From contig CM068322.1 of NCBI GenBank assembly GCA_034766995.1, positions 19,221,745 to 19,285,744 of the forward strand: 64,000 nucleotides of DNA, in the 5' to 3' direction. Source of the DNA: Acanthacorydalis orientalis. Its lineage: Eukaryota; Arthropoda; Insecta; Megaloptera; Corydalidae. The position numbers and the translations under genes are program-made. Of this stretch, positions 1 to 12,120 are shown piece after piece. The notes beneath the pieces were generated by a model. That model was not told the origin of the DNA. It searched no databases and saw nothing but the letters and a program-made list of their open reading frames with translations. Position 1 is the stretch's first letter. Each line of letters begins with the position of its first letter.

Positions 1-401
1 TATACTTGAAGTTCTTATTTGGGATTAAACAGACGCATACAATATTTAAAGAACATGTTTCGATTTCTAAGAAAATACTTATAAAAATTAAGTAAATGTA
101 TTTGTAGTTGTTACTTTCTGTATTTGCAATCTTTTAATTACATTCTATGAAATTGATAAAATGTTCTTAAAAATATTCCCTTGATTGAATTTATGTATAA
201 TTAAATAGGACTTTTAATCCTTACACTTTTAAATATGAAAGATTTTTCAAGATTGTGAAAATATTTAATTTAAAATGTCATTATTATTCTTAAGGCTAAA
301 TACTAAGCGTTCTAAACGTTTTATAGTACTAAATTAGTCATATGCTGAATAATTGTTTTGATAATTTCAAGGCGATTCAAATATACATTTTATATTTTAT
401 G

Positions 402-457
<56 letters not shown>

Positions 458-1264
458 GTATTAATCTTACGTTGAAAAATTATATTTTGTATATTGATTA
501 GTTTTTTTCATTTCTACATTCGTACTTTACCAATGTACATGATTCAAACCCGTATGCTTATTTTATAGCATCATTTAATAAAGGTCATCAACTTCGAGAT
601 TGGAATTTAATGATAGGTTGGCTACAAGTCTTAAATTCAATGAAAAAGGTACTTTATATTTATGCCATATTTTTGGGATAATAAAGAAACAATCACGTAG
701 AAACATGAATTGATTTACAAGAAGAAATTGAATTTATCTATAAAATGCAAATTCTTGTTCAGATAATCTCTTTGAAAACGGTCGAAATAATAACCAATTG
801 AAAATACGACTTGAGACATAGTTTATTTTTATAAATCGATGAAGAAATATAAAAGTACTTTCCAGAAAATAGAAACTTCTGTTATTAATGTTCAGATTAA
901 TATTTAGTGAGTTTTTTTTTATTTAATGAATTTTGGAAGGTTCTGTTATTGATATTCTATTTTAACATAGAAACTGTTTTTTAATATTTAAAAATTCTGT
1001 ATATTTTTGCTTAGGACTTACGTTTCAAAATACTTTTTTTTTGAAAAAAAAAATATGCAAAATATATATATCCTAGAATATTAATAAGTGCGTTGTCGAA
1101 TTAATGAGCAGTTTTTAAATAGCGTTTATAATGTAACTTTTTAAATAACAACTACAGTGCATCGCTGTCAAAGAAAAAAAAATAACCTTGGAGCGCACAT
1201 TAAAACTGATCATCATCGCCGATAACAATATTCATTTATTATTATTAATATTCGTAGCGACACG
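1..1264. other. AT-rich DNA without recognisable gene
   Basis: Both strands were read. There are poly-A/T runs and one (TA)n array (listed separately) but no reading frame with recognisable protein features. The 3' end, from about 1150, becomes less AT-rich as it approaches the CpG-rich islet. This looks like intergenic or intronic DNA. Confidence 0.6.
404..455. repeat. (TA)n microsatellite
   Basis: An uninterrupted TA dinucleotide run of about 52 bp, self-complementary and so able to extrude as a cruciform. Confidence 0.97.
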
Positions 1265-1660
1265 CAACTATCGAATGCTGTAATCTGGAGATGTGTGGAA
1301 GACGACGAGCGGATGGGCGGCCGGGCCGCGTCCGCCCGCCCAGTTCCGTGGCATTCTTCCGTCATACAAAAGAATGGCGTTGCCGCCGTCGACCGTTTGC
1401 TTGCCGCCGTTGACTGTTGCGTTGCAGTGCGGACGGACCGAGTGCCACGTTTGGTTACGTTGGGTTAGGTTAGGTTAGGGTGTATCGGACACAACCGGTC
1501 CTATGCAATAAGCGCGCGCGGTGCGGCCGGCGACCTTGGCGTCGACTGTTGACCGCGGCCCAACTCGCGCCGCCGAAAACAAAAAACGCTCAACGACGAA
1601 TGCGCTCTCTTGCTCGACGTCACAGCGCTGTTTAACAGTGCCGCATTGATAGATATCTTT
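1265..1660. promoter_or_regulatory. CpG-rich islet with TTAGG-like run
   Basis: A block rich in CG dinucleotides (GCGCGCGCGG, CGGCCGGGCC, CGACGACGAG) lies in otherwise AT-rich DNA. Around 1463-1480 it carries three head-to-tail TTAGG units (GGTTAGGTTAGGTTAGG). In many insects, compact CpG-rich blocks with such GGTTAGG runs lie at or upstream of promoters; that is background knowledge, not shown here. The 61-codon frame running through it has no protein-like features and is treated as chance. The block could also be a non-coding first exon. No TATA box or initiator can be assigned with confidence. Confidence 0.45.
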
Positions 1661-1959
1661 CTTGTTCGACAGATTTTGTATCGAGTTTGCTCGATAAATG
1701 TCTGTTACCTTTATTTACACACACCAGTGATGTATATACATACATACATACATTGGGTGTAAGGAAAGTTCTTTAGTTTCTTAAATGAAAATGAAATAGT
1801 ATTTTTTTTAATTACACTAAAACTCTATCTTCTATGCACTTTGCTGTTTATGATTCTCTATAATCTAGTGAGTAACTTGTTAATTATATTTGAAAATACG
1901 TTTTCGTCCTTAAAATTGAAGAATTTGTCAAGAGATTTTCGAAGATCTGCGAATAATAT

Positions 1960-2128
1960 ATTAGTTTGGTCAAAAATAAGTACGGTTTTCATTATTTTAA
2001 GTTTGGCGCCAATTTTTCTAGTTATTGTTATCTTCTGTTATAGTCATGTGATATACCATTGTAAACAATTAAATTAACACTACTGATTTCAGTGCGTGTC
2101 TATTATTTTCATTCGTTTGTATTGTTGC
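1960..2128 (+). mobile_element. 5' end fragment of mariner family A
   Basis: From TTAGTTTGGTCAAAAATAAG onward this matches, in order and with few changes, the reverse complement of the right end of the mariner at 5808-7121. Shared landmarks are TTTGGCGCC, TTTTTCTAGTTA, CATGTGATA, CATTGTAAACAAT and CTGATTTCAG, ending at GTATTGTTG. Only the terminal repeat and 5' untranslated part are present. It starts after a TA, as expected for a mariner insertion, but the rest of the element is missing. It lies inside the family C element. Confidence 0.7.
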
Positions 2129-2444
2129 ACATAATCTTTTGAAGCAATATCTGCGGTTTATATCATTATTTCTTGAAATTCATTAGTGATAGTAACAAAT
2201 AATGGAGGATAACAAGGAATATCAGTGTTTTGTGAGTAACAGAATGAAGGATATTTATAAATAAAATCATCCGGTTAACTGAATTTACTATACCGGAACG
2301 GGAGAGTTAAGATGGCGACTGGAATCACATGAATTTTATCATCAATTTCAAGAGTTTTACTGATTTAGGATAATTTTCTAAGTTAGGAAAGACTTTTTGG
2401 AACTAATTTTGATATACCTGTACCCTACGCTCATTAAGGTTCTC

Positions 2445-2447
<3 letters not shown>

Positions 2448-2487
<40 letters not shown>
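2448..2487. repeat. (TA)n microsatellite inside family C element
   Basis: A TA run of about 40 bp. Read as protein it gives alternating Tyr-Ile, which accounts for a spurious reading frame on the minus strand here. Confidence 0.96.
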
Positions 2488-2489
<2 letters not shown>

Positions 2490-2711
2490 TGCGTTGTTGT
2501 CTTTTCAAAACTCATGTAATGTTTTAGATGTATTTTTTTATGTTGGATTTTAAACAGTTTATAACTGATCAAGGAAGATATACTTAAGTAATAAGTAATA
2601 ATTAAGAGGCACGGATACATGTAATAATTAAAATGACTGATTGAATTGAGTTTGAATCAACTAGAAATGATTAAAGAAAAAACGAAAGAACTTTCCTATA
2701 AACCCAGTACA

Positions 2712-2716
<5 letters not shown>

Positions 2717-2768
<52 letters not shown>
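2717..2768. repeat. (TA)n(TG)n compound microsatellite
   Basis: A TA run passes directly into a TG run just outside the right end of the family C element. Confidence 0.95.
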
Positions 2769-2769
2769 A

Positions 2770-4077
2770 TGTATATGTGAATAAATTTACATATACATAT
2801 CTAAATACATTTCTTGATGACGTTTATATCAGATCTAAATAAAATTTTACATTCATATAATTTGATATATGAAAACAATTCTAACAAGCACGTTTGTTGT
2901 TTAAGATTCCGAGTTTGGAAGAAAAAGAAATTGCAGAAATAAAACATCATATTCAATAAGTTAATATATTCTCTAAGTTGGTCAGTATATTTTATTAGCT
3001 TAATACTGTTTTTTCTTGGAAGTTATATTTATTTTAAACACATTTCACTCAAATAAATAAATAAATTTAATAAATACATCAGAGTTTGTTTTCAATTCAA
3101 TATAAAAATAAAAAAATGCGTTTAATCTTTTTAGTGATTTTGAGTAGGTATGTCGGATTTTTGAAAAATCATAATAATTATATCAATAATAAAAGTTATA
3201 AATAAATGCTTTATTCTTTTAATTTAAGAAAATAATGAAAAAAATCATGTTTTCTTTTTATTATATAACTGCGTTTTCACTCCCCAAAAAAAAAACATCA
3301 GTACTTCTTGTGATTAAATTGACCAGAAAAAAATATGTGTATGATGTGTTAAACACTAAAATTATGAAACTTTATTTATTTTCTCTGTGATAAAAAAAAT
3401 ATTTGTTTATAAAATATTTTCACATTTGCTTCTAAATTGAGAAGAAAATTGTTATAGAGTTTTGAATTTTTTTTTGTAATTTTTATTATTTGAAATATAT
3501 ATTTTTTTGAGAAAAAAATAAGTTGACGATTAAAAAAATTAATCGTATTGAAAAATGCGGAATTATCATTATTATATAAGTGTATTAAAACAAATACGAT
3601 GTAAAATATTTTTCTTTTCTTCTAAGCATGTGAAAATTCGGTTCATTCAGTTCTTTTTTAAAAAAATCAGTCTTGTGATACCCAATGGTTCCATGTATGC
3701 TGAGTTTGAAGCCTACCATTACAGATGTTGAGAGGTTGGCTGAAATCAAATGTATCTCATCATTTAAATTATATATTTTCATATTATTGTAGGTGTTTAT
3801 TTGTATTAAGATCAATTCTTTAGCTTAGTTTTTATTATTTTTTACCTTTGTCAATAATTTTTTATCTATCTTTTGTCAGATTATTTTCAATACACGGTAC
3901 TTATTTATTATTTTTTTACATTTCATATTGTGATAGTGACGCGTTACGTTTGTATCTAATGTATTTTTCTCGTGCCACTTTCTCGTTTTTCGTAAAATAA
4001 AACTTTCCATTATCTTATTTATTATCCAAAGCCGCTTATTTTTTCCCATATATACCATACATACATATATATTTATA

Positions 4078-4134
<57 letters not shown>

Positions 4135-5807
4135 AATGTTTTCTGCGATAAAATGTTTAGTTTATATTACTCTCAATATGTTTTGAACACTGTAAGATTT
4201 ATTAAGGCAAGTTCTTTCTGGCGAAGCGTTTATGATAATCGTTTGATTAAAAAAACGATGATATGTATTGCGTTGTCGAATTTTAATTTATGGCATGTTT
4301 GTTAGTAGCTCCGTTAAAAATGTATGCGTTTTAAGAACTGACCTTTACTAGTCTTATTTATTCACAGTTATTATGTATTATTTTGGAATAAATAAGATAC
4401 GCTTCTTTCCAGACATACTCTAATGTAAACCAATTTATCGATCTTGCTATGTATTCAAAAATAGGCAGTCATTCGTGACAATAGGCTATTTTTAGAAAAA
4501 TGATTCAATAATGAAATATTTTCTTCAACAACTACTTTATACAAAGTCACACATATATACACACTTGCTTATATATATATATATATATATACAAACTCTA
4601 AAATTGGATATTTTGTCAATCTAAGTATTAAATAAAATGAATTTTTAGAACAGTTAATCATCATTTTGAATCTATGAGAATACTTGCCATTAAAATGAAC
4701 CTATTTTATTGAATTGAAATATAAGAAAGTATTGAAAAAATCTATTTGAAAATTAATGATATATATATATATATATAACAGCGTTATTTTTCTTCAATTT
4801 ATTATTTAATATTTTTTTAAAAAAATACTATAACCTCGAATTTAAATTTGTGGCACATATCACCTGCCATTAAACAACTCTTTTAAATGTATAATGAATT
4901 TGGATTTTCACAGAATTTTAAATTTAATTTTATGTACATACATTTTCTGTCATTTCTCAATATTTCAGACTAATGGCTGTATCTACATATTTTTTCATTT
5001 TGCGAGACACATATTTTAGTTTTAATATAAATTTTGATTAGTGCATTTTACCTCGCTTGCTCATTTTCTAAAATTATTATTAATCTTTATATGGTTTTCA
5101 AACGATGTTAAATGTTAATGTAAACATACATATACACAATATATATATATATATATATACATACATACATATATACAAAAATGTGTCTACAATGATGTTC
5201 TTAAATTGAGAAGTAATTTTCGAGAACATAATACTTTATAATTTTAATCCACTTATGTAAAATATATTTTGACTTTATTCAGTGTAGAATGTTAAGTCTA
5301 AATATTGTACAGATAAAAATCTAACCTCGAATAAACTTGAATAGTGAAGATAATATTCCATGTTTCTTCATGGCAGAAATCCTTCCCTGACTAGTAGAGA
5401 TGATTACTGTATTATCATCTGAGACAATTAATTAATTCAATTTAAATAATTGTGTTTCATATTGAGTTATTTAGATTTTTTACTAAACTGTAATTATTTC
5501 ATAGATGTATATATGAATGAAATCTAATATATACAAAACGATATAAACAAGCATTAAACACTAATTGCTTTATGATTGTTTACGCAATTATCATCAAAGG
5601 AACGTAAACGCTATAAAGATTTTATTACGATTATTTATTTATAGTATTTTACTTTATTTGTGTTGATTGTATGTTTATTTATAGTATGTTTTCGAATTAT
5701 ATTACGTAATTTAAATTTTTTACAATATCTGATAAGCTCATTTAGTGGTTTAAACCATATTTTTAATATACGTTCCTGATACTCAGGAAATAGATTCTGA
5801 AAAATAT
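2770..5807. other. AT-rich DNA, no gene recognised
   Basis: Contains TA arrays at about 4082-4130, 4569-4591, 4757-4777 and 5139-5158, and many homopolymer A/T runs. The stretch at about 3600-3790 is less AT-rich and holds a 76-codon minus-strand frame with mixed amino-acid content, but it resembles no family I can name. Nothing else is supported. Confidence 0.5.
4082..4130. repeat. (TA)n microsatellite
   Basis: An uninterrupted TA run of about 49 bp. Confidence 0.96.
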
Positions 5808-7121
5808 TATATTGGTGCAAAAATAATTGCGATTTTTATATATCGAGTATTAAGACGCATATATCAGTTAAAATTTATTTATATTAATCAAAATAAAGAC
5901 CATTGACCTGCACACATTTCTCCCAATCGAAAAAAAATGTATTTATTCCTACAAGATAGAATTCTGAAGTCCTGGAATTGACGAATTCATTGAGAGCGTT
6001 TCGAGCTGATGCTTGATATTTGAAAATCTACTCTCTTAGGAAAGTACTCAAATGTTTAAAAAAAAGATAATGTGTCGGAGGTAGATCCGGAGAATAAGGT
6101 GGGTGAGGTAAGGTTTCATAACCCAGTTCAATTATTTTTTTTAGAGGCATTTGTGAGGCTTGTGGTTGGGTGTTCATGTGTGTCATGATGAAGATTTGAT
6201 CCTCTTCGATTGACTAATGCTGGCCGTAAATGATGTAATTTCTCATGCATTTTTTCAGTTTCCTGACAATATTTTTCTGCTGTTATTTTTTTACTAGAAT
6301 TCAGGAAGTTGTAGTGAATGATGCCACTTGCCGACCACCAAACAGCGACCGTAATTTTTTTTCATGAAGTTTCGGTTTAGGAAACTGTTTTGATGCTTCT
6401 TCTCGGTCTAGTCACTGTAATGAACGTTACTGATTGTTGTAGAGAATCCATGTTTCATCGCATGTGACAGTGCGATCAAGAAACCGATCATTGCTGATCC
6501 GCAAAAGAAGCGCAGTGCAGACTTCGTTCGTTGAATTGCTTGATGTTCTTTTAGTTTATACGGCACCCATTTATCCAGCTTTTTTGTTTTTCCTATTAGG
6601 CTCAAATATCGAATAACTGTTGAATGATAAACATTGAGTTCTTCTGTCACCTCTCTAGTTTTTTACGGGGGTTCGTTCAATAATGGTTCTTAAATGATTA
6701 TTGCCTATAGCTGAAGGACGTCCACGACCCTCCTCTTTCCACTCCCACACTTTCATACCTCATCATCGAAGCTTTTTTTCCATTATGAAATTGTTGGAAT
6801 CAGTGTTGAGCTGTACGTTCACTAATAGACTCTTCAACAAAAATAAATTTAATATTTCGAACAGTTTCTGTTGCTTTACGTCCCAATTTAAACTCAAACA
6901 ACAAAATCACGCGAATTTGTTTTTTACATGAATCATTTAAGAAGTTATATCCAACAATACTAAATAATGAAAACAATAGATATAAGCTGAAATCAGAAGG
7001 ACTAATTTCATTGTTTACAATGATGTATCACATGGTTATAACAAAAGATAACAGTAACTAGAAAAATCGGCGCCAAACTTGAAAAATGATAAAAACTGCA
7101 ATTCTTTTTACATCAACTTAA
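5808..7121 (-). mobile_element. Full-length dead mariner, family A
   Basis: The left end reads ATTGGTGCAAAAATAATTGC from 5811. The right end, on the minus strand, reads TAAGTTGATGTAAAAAGAAT followed by TGCAGTTTT. These are degenerate copies of the TTAGGTTGGTGCAAAA-type mariner terminus. The length of about 1.31 kb is normal for a mariner, and the element contains a decayed transposase on the minus strand. Its ends and protein place it with the cecropia/Hsmar1-type mariners by motif resemblance. A sister copy in the same orientation lies at 55766-57045. Confidence 0.88.
5884..6930 (-). pseudogene. Mariner transposase relic (family A)
   Basis: A broken cut-and-paste transposase that would bind the terminal repeats and move the element. 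Read on the minus strand, the N-terminus (about 6930-6840) shows a mariner-type FEFKLGRKATETVRNI segment. The second helix-turn-helix (about 6660-6590) reads VTEELNVYHSTVIRYL and is followed by KKLDKWVP. A catalytic segment follows with CDETWILYN, then WWSASGIIHYNFLNS. Near 6090 come the ETLPHPPYSPDLPP motif and the terminal GLYFD just before the stop at 5884-5886. First and third catalytic Asp are visible; the second motif is HDTHEHP instead of HDNARPH. Frameshifts and stops (for example in the N-terminal third) make it non-functional. Confidence 0.85.
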
Positions 7122-9151
7122 TAAAAAAGTATTATTATAATTTTAAAAATTACTAAAACTAGAAAATAGGAACTTTCATATTTTTTTTACTGAAAAACTT
7201 TGTGTTAAAATAGATTTTCTTTGAAATTATTATTTTTTAAGGTAAAATTAAATAAATCTGGTAAGTCCGGAAAAGTTGAAAATTGAGGACATCGATTTTG
7301 AATGTTTTCTGAACAAACTTTAACAACTAATTCCTTTTTATACAACTTCAGCAAATATTTGTCAGCAAATATTTTATTCTATGGTTTTCAAACAGAAGGA
7401 GAAGTTACAAAGACAAGTAAAGTTTATCTAAAAAATTATTTAGATGGGTGAAAGATGTCTTTGTATGAAAATGTATAATATAATTATCTAGTTGTTCATA
7501 AGTGAGCTTTTTAATTTGAATTCTTAAAATTATCGTTTTTTTTTTGTGAAATATTTGAAAATTATAAAAACGAAACCTTTTTTAATTCAATAATTAATTT
7601 GAATTATTTTATTTCTGGAACAACATTATATAATAAACGATAACAGAATACATGATAAATAATAACGAATTTTTAATCGTTTCCATGCATTTCTTTTAAA
7701 ATACATTGGTGAAACTTTTTCCCAGATAAAATTTTCTCATAAAATTATTACATATCGTTTGGCCTTCTGTATACCTATGGAATTTACCTGTATGCTAGGT
7801 CAAGATTAATCAAGCCCACAGTCAAAACATTGCACAGATCGTTAAAAAATAATAATGAATTGAAAGTAACAAAACGTGATTGTACGCACATAAACATAAA
7901 CACTTTCATGCATTCATTTCAAGCATGCTTTTTATGCGCATACACTTAATGCAATTTTTTTCTGAACAGATTGGTTTGTCTGCATAAATAAAGTATGTTT
8001 GTTTAATGTACTGTTCAACCATCGAAAATTAAAGGAAATTATTATACTTTTTTATCAAGTTAATGTATATTTATTATTCATTGTTAGATCTATGTGTACA
8101 CAGAAAGAGTTTTAATCACTCAATCAATCTGACTTCTTAACATTTTTAATTATTCTCTTTTGCACAAGTGATTTTTTCATGATTTTATTATTAAAAAACA
8201 CAAAAACGGGTTTTAAAAATTTGAAAAAATAACACAAAAATTACTTTCTTCATTCTAATGGGATTTTTACTTTTTCAGTGTACTAATTTGAATGCTTTCT
8301 TCTCAACTTTTCTTCTTTAATTTTAGGCTTAAGAGATAAACTGATGTTCAATGGGCCTCATAATGCGAATTCATAATGCGAGAATATAAATCCTTATTTT
8401 TAATTCAATGGTAAGTCTTTTCTCATAATTAAGAATAAAAATTTGAACGTTTATTTCGATGTCGAGAGTTTAACTATTTTCATTAGAACAAAATTAATAA
8501 AAATACATGTATATAGCTATAATATTTCTATATATTTTTTCAATTAAATTATGTGAAAAAATATAATATCAAGTTTTTAACAACAGTTCTGTTTTATTTA
8601 TTTGAATGATTTTGAAATTTTGTGTTACTAAAATTTCTGATTTATTTCTTATCACATATTTTTTTGTAAGATATTTTTTAAACAGGATAGAATAAGAAAT
8701 TTCTGCTAACCAATGTCCGTATTTAAATTTTTGTTCAGTTATTTTTCTTAAATAAAACGAAAACTTTGATTGATAATTGTGGGTATCAATTTTAACCGAG
8801 TTCTGAATCAAATTAATTATTAATTTTATAAGTAATTAGTAAGTTTAATATGAAAATTACATGCAGATAATAAAAAAAAACAACTTACAAATTTCATAGT
8901 ATTTTCTTATTTTTATAAAAACATATATTGGGTAGTGAAATGTATATTTTTGTATGTTTTGATATAACAAAGTCAGTATAATAATTTATATCCTGGATTG
9001 TATTAATAATGTTTCTTTGTTCTCAAAGTGTGGTGCGAGCATGAAAATAGTAAAACACTTGTTAGTAATCGATCAAACATATGTTAAGATGTCTAATATC
9101 ACCTGTGTAGCTAACACAAGAGTGTTTTAGTTATTAGAATACATACACACT

Positions 9152-9197
<46 letters not shown>

Positions 9198-10608
9198 TAC
9201 ATATTATATATATATATATATATATATATACATACTACTTTGGTCACAAAAATAGTATAGAGTTATATGCGATGACCTGTTTATAGGAAGTGAAATGATT
9301 TCCTGCTGATAAAACATTATAAACGATATTAAAGATTCTAATTTGTATTGAAATAAAAATGTAAACAATATTAGAATACAAAACGAAAATTTTAATTTAT
9401 TTTTATAATTCGATTTTGAAGTATTTTATCAGAACATTGTTCCAAAAGTACTTTGATAAATTCTTATAATCATTCCGGAAGAACAAATTAAAAATGTTCA
9501 TGTCAGGATATTACGATTGAGTAATATCTTGTTGAATGTTGATAATTAATTTTAGTTAACTATATATATTTAGATATAAACATGTTTTATGAAATGATAA
9601 CAGCGTATATTTATGAAGTCGATTAAAAACTAAATTAAATAAATCATCAATGTTTTCTAATAATTTCAAATCTAATACGTTTTTGAACATGTTCATTCAT
9701 ATAGATTTTATTATTAGTTAACAAGATTAATGCTTTTCATTTAAGTAAAATATGTGAGGTTACATCAACGTATTTCTTAACATCTGCACTGATCAATGAA
9801 ACGTGGGTTTTATGATCCTCAGATGTAACTCTCTTATATTTATTTGTGTATAAAACAAATAATTATAAAACAGGACTTTGCAATATTGAAGGTTTTCATG
9901 ATCTTATCTACAGAGTATTATTCAAACCGTGAATCATGATGAATTTATATTTTTTATAGTAATAGTACATTCATGGTTGGTATATTAAAGAGGAAGAGAC
10001 AGTTAAGTTTGATTAGAACAAATTTGTTTTTTAAATTGATACTTTATCTTTAATGAGTTTATCAATGATGCATTCAAATATGAATCATAAAAATAGTTGA
10101 TATTTATATATAAAAAAATTATTTTAATTTACGGTCAAATAATCCTTAAATATGGCTTGTGATTATGTAAAAAAAATTTAATTTTCTTAGACAAATATTG
10201 TAAGAATTGGAAATATTTTTAAATGAGAAAATATATTTCTTTAAGAAACGAAAAACTTTTTTTTGTTTTTCTGTTAATTAACTTTTATAAAACATACTAT
10301 TTATATCACAGAAGTTTATTAATATTTTTTTATGAAGAATCCAAGTAAAGATAACTCATTGCACTGCCTAATAATTTCAGAGGTGAAACTTCTTATTTCT
10401 TTTTTATGCCAGTTATTGTGGAATATACATAAATTCGCGGAAAATATATTTATAGGTAAATTTTCGATCAACATTTTATTAGATTTCAGTTTAATAGTCT
10501 ATTGATTATTTATAAAGAGCATATCAAAAATATTGTATAACTTTTAATATAATAAGCATATGAATTAACTTGTATATATTTTTAGCACGATATTAACTGA
10601 CTGATGTA
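7122..10608. other. AT-rich DNA, no gene recognised
   Basis: No reading frame with protein-like composition. TA arrays lie at about 9163-9193 and 9205-9230, separated by a short spacer. Minor feature: two direct CATAATGCGA copies near 8358-8382. The rest looks like unconstrained intergenic or intronic sequence. Confidence 0.5.
9163..9230. repeat. Two adjacent (TA)n arrays
   Basis: Two TA runs separated by a spacer of about 11 bp (AAAAGTACATA). Confidence 0.93.
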
Positions 10609-11107
10609 TTAGGTGTACAAATTAATTAAGGACCTTTTTTAGAAAATTAATGTCTACAGAGAAATGGAATATATTTAATTTTTTAAAATATCCCCCATTA
10701 TTTTGTATAAATTTGGTGCATCTGTCAGTTAACTGATGAACTCCCTGTTGAAAAAAGATAATGGTTTTGAGTCGATGAAGCCGTAATACATTTTCGGACC
10801 TCTTATACTGTTATAGCATTTTTCACAAAACTTTCGCTCAAAGCTGAACAAAGCATTTCCGTGACTATTGCAGCATTTTTTCAACAGGAATGCAAAAAGT
10901 ATGTATTCTTAATATGCTGCTTTTTGAACGCTATCATGTTCAATACTGTCTTTTGAGGTTATGCTAATTGATTCGTCAAGATACATAGTGTTTTTAAAGG
11001 TTAAGGTTGCCACTTCTAAATTATGGAACGTCGAGAAAATATTTTAATTTAAAACAGAGTTATGATTGATACCATTTAAAAGCACCGAATTAATTTTTAC
11101 ACTTAAT
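10609..11107 (-). mobile_element. Deletion derivative of mariner family B (MITE-like)
   Basis: The left end is TTAGGTGTACAAATTAAT. The right end is the inverted match ATTAATTTTTACACTTAA. Internal blocks match the ends of the full-length family B copy at 29699-31018: the CCCCCATTATTTTGTATAA-type block and TACATTTTCGGA on the left side, and GGAATG, GCTGCTTTTTGAACGC and AAACAGAGTTATGATTGAT on the right side. The middle of the transposase, including the helix-turn-helix and catalytic parts, is absent. At about 0.5 kb it is a non-autonomous short form. A second short form lies at 54842-55346. Confidence 0.8.
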
Positions 11108-12010
11108 ATATATTTTAAATACATATATAGGAATATAAACATTTCTATTTAATTAAACTAACAGAACAATAAAAAAATACCTAATGAAGATAAATGAGTT
11201 AAAGGCAGTCGTAGTAACATCAAATTATCCTATAGGATAATAAATGTGGGAATTACATCATACAATTCGTTTCTAACTTCCTATTAACGAAGTAAATTAT
11301 GTATTTTATATATTCAGTTTTGATTAATGGTTTTGAATCGTCTTTTTTTTAATAAGAATATATTTTTTCTTATTTATTTATTCGCTTTGCAGTAAAATGT
11401 TATGCAATGCTTAAATGATTGTCATAGATTTTAGATATTTTATTTTTAATTTGAATATTTCAAAGATTGTATTTAATATTTGATATAATATTAAAAAATC
11501 TAATATTTAAATGTATTTCATATCGATATTACATTTCCATCTAATATAAAACACTAATATTCTAAGGAAAATAAAAATAATAAAATTCGATTAAGAAAAG
11601 AAAAAGAAGATATTTGAATTATAGATATATGTAGTGTTCTATATTTGTTAAATGTGTTATTTGTGGTATGTGTTTTTAATGACATTTATAAACTAAAAAG
11701 ACTGTATTTTTAAATTTGTACAATTATTGAACAAGATAATATAAAAACGACCAATGACGTGATAATTATGTGGTGAGTTATCAGTTTTGATTCTAATTCT
11801 CATATTTTAAAATTATTGTATTTTAAGGTTATGAATCAACTGTGTTGAAAACAGTTTTGGTTCATTTTCTTCTTCAATTGGATCAAATTAATATTCCATT
11901 TTCAAACAATTAATCTTTCTTAAATAAAATTGTTTACTTTATTTGTGATCATTAATAAATTTCATTTGTTTTATCAACTTGAGATTTAATAGAACATCAT
12001 GTTCTGGCCA
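11108..12010. other. AT-rich DNA, no gene recognised
   Basis: Both strands were read. There is no transposon end, no structured repeat and no protein-like frame. Confidence 0.5.
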
Positions 12011-12019
12011 AGAGAATGA

Positions 12020-12084
12020 GATAACGATTCTGGTATGTATGCATCCTTATAATATAATAATGCATATATACCAGAATCGTTATC
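12020..12084. repeat. Hairpin with 25-bp stem
   Basis: The arms 12020-12044 and 12060-12084 are reverse complements with one mismatch in 25 (GATAACGATTCTGGTATGTA... against its complement), separated by a 15-nt AT loop. Total length 65 nt. It is directly followed by a second hairpin. It could be the remnant of a foldback element or a hairpin RNA precursor; the sequence alone does not decide. Confidence 0.85.
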
Positions 12085-12087
12085 GTT

Positions 12088-12120
12088 AAAGATAGTACAC
12101 AATAATTGTGTACTATCTTT
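12088..12120. repeat. Perfect 16-bp palindrome next to hairpin
   Basis: AAAGATAGTACACAAT is followed by one central A and then its exact reverse complement. It begins 3 nt after the preceding hairpin. On one DNA strand it would fold into a very stable stem with essentially no loop. Confidence 0.9.

Larger units (their letters stand above)
1751..2709. mobile_element. Decayed mariner-like element, family C
   Basis: The two ends are inverted copies: TTGGGTGTAAGGAAAGTTC from 1753 on the left, and the reverse complement of CTGGGTTTATAGGAAAGTTC ending near 2706 on the right, followed in both by TTT(A/C)GTTT. Element length is about 955 bp. Ends of this type, with a GGAAAGTTCTTTCG core, are typical of one group of Tc1/mariner elements. 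No transposase can be read inside. The interior holds a fragment of another mariner (1960-2128) and a TA array (2448-2487), so the original content is partly replaced or eroded. The boundaries are well supported by the terminal match; the subfamily is not. Confidence 0.65.

Noticed and set aside
1463..1480. TTAGG run as a telomere or chromosome end
   Set aside because: Only about three units, embedded in non-telomeric CpG-rich DNA with sequence continuing on both sides. At most it is an interstitial or promoter-type motif.
1841..2077. 78-codon hydrophobic plus-strand frame resembling a small membrane protein
   Set aside because: It runs through the family C terminus region and the family A leader. 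The underlying DNA matches a mariner untranslated region, so the frame is incidental.
3585..3815. 76-codon minus-strand frame in a slightly GC-richer patch
   Set aside because: Mixed amino-acid content but no match to any family I can recall, no splice-site context and no neighbouring exon. Left as unknown DNA.
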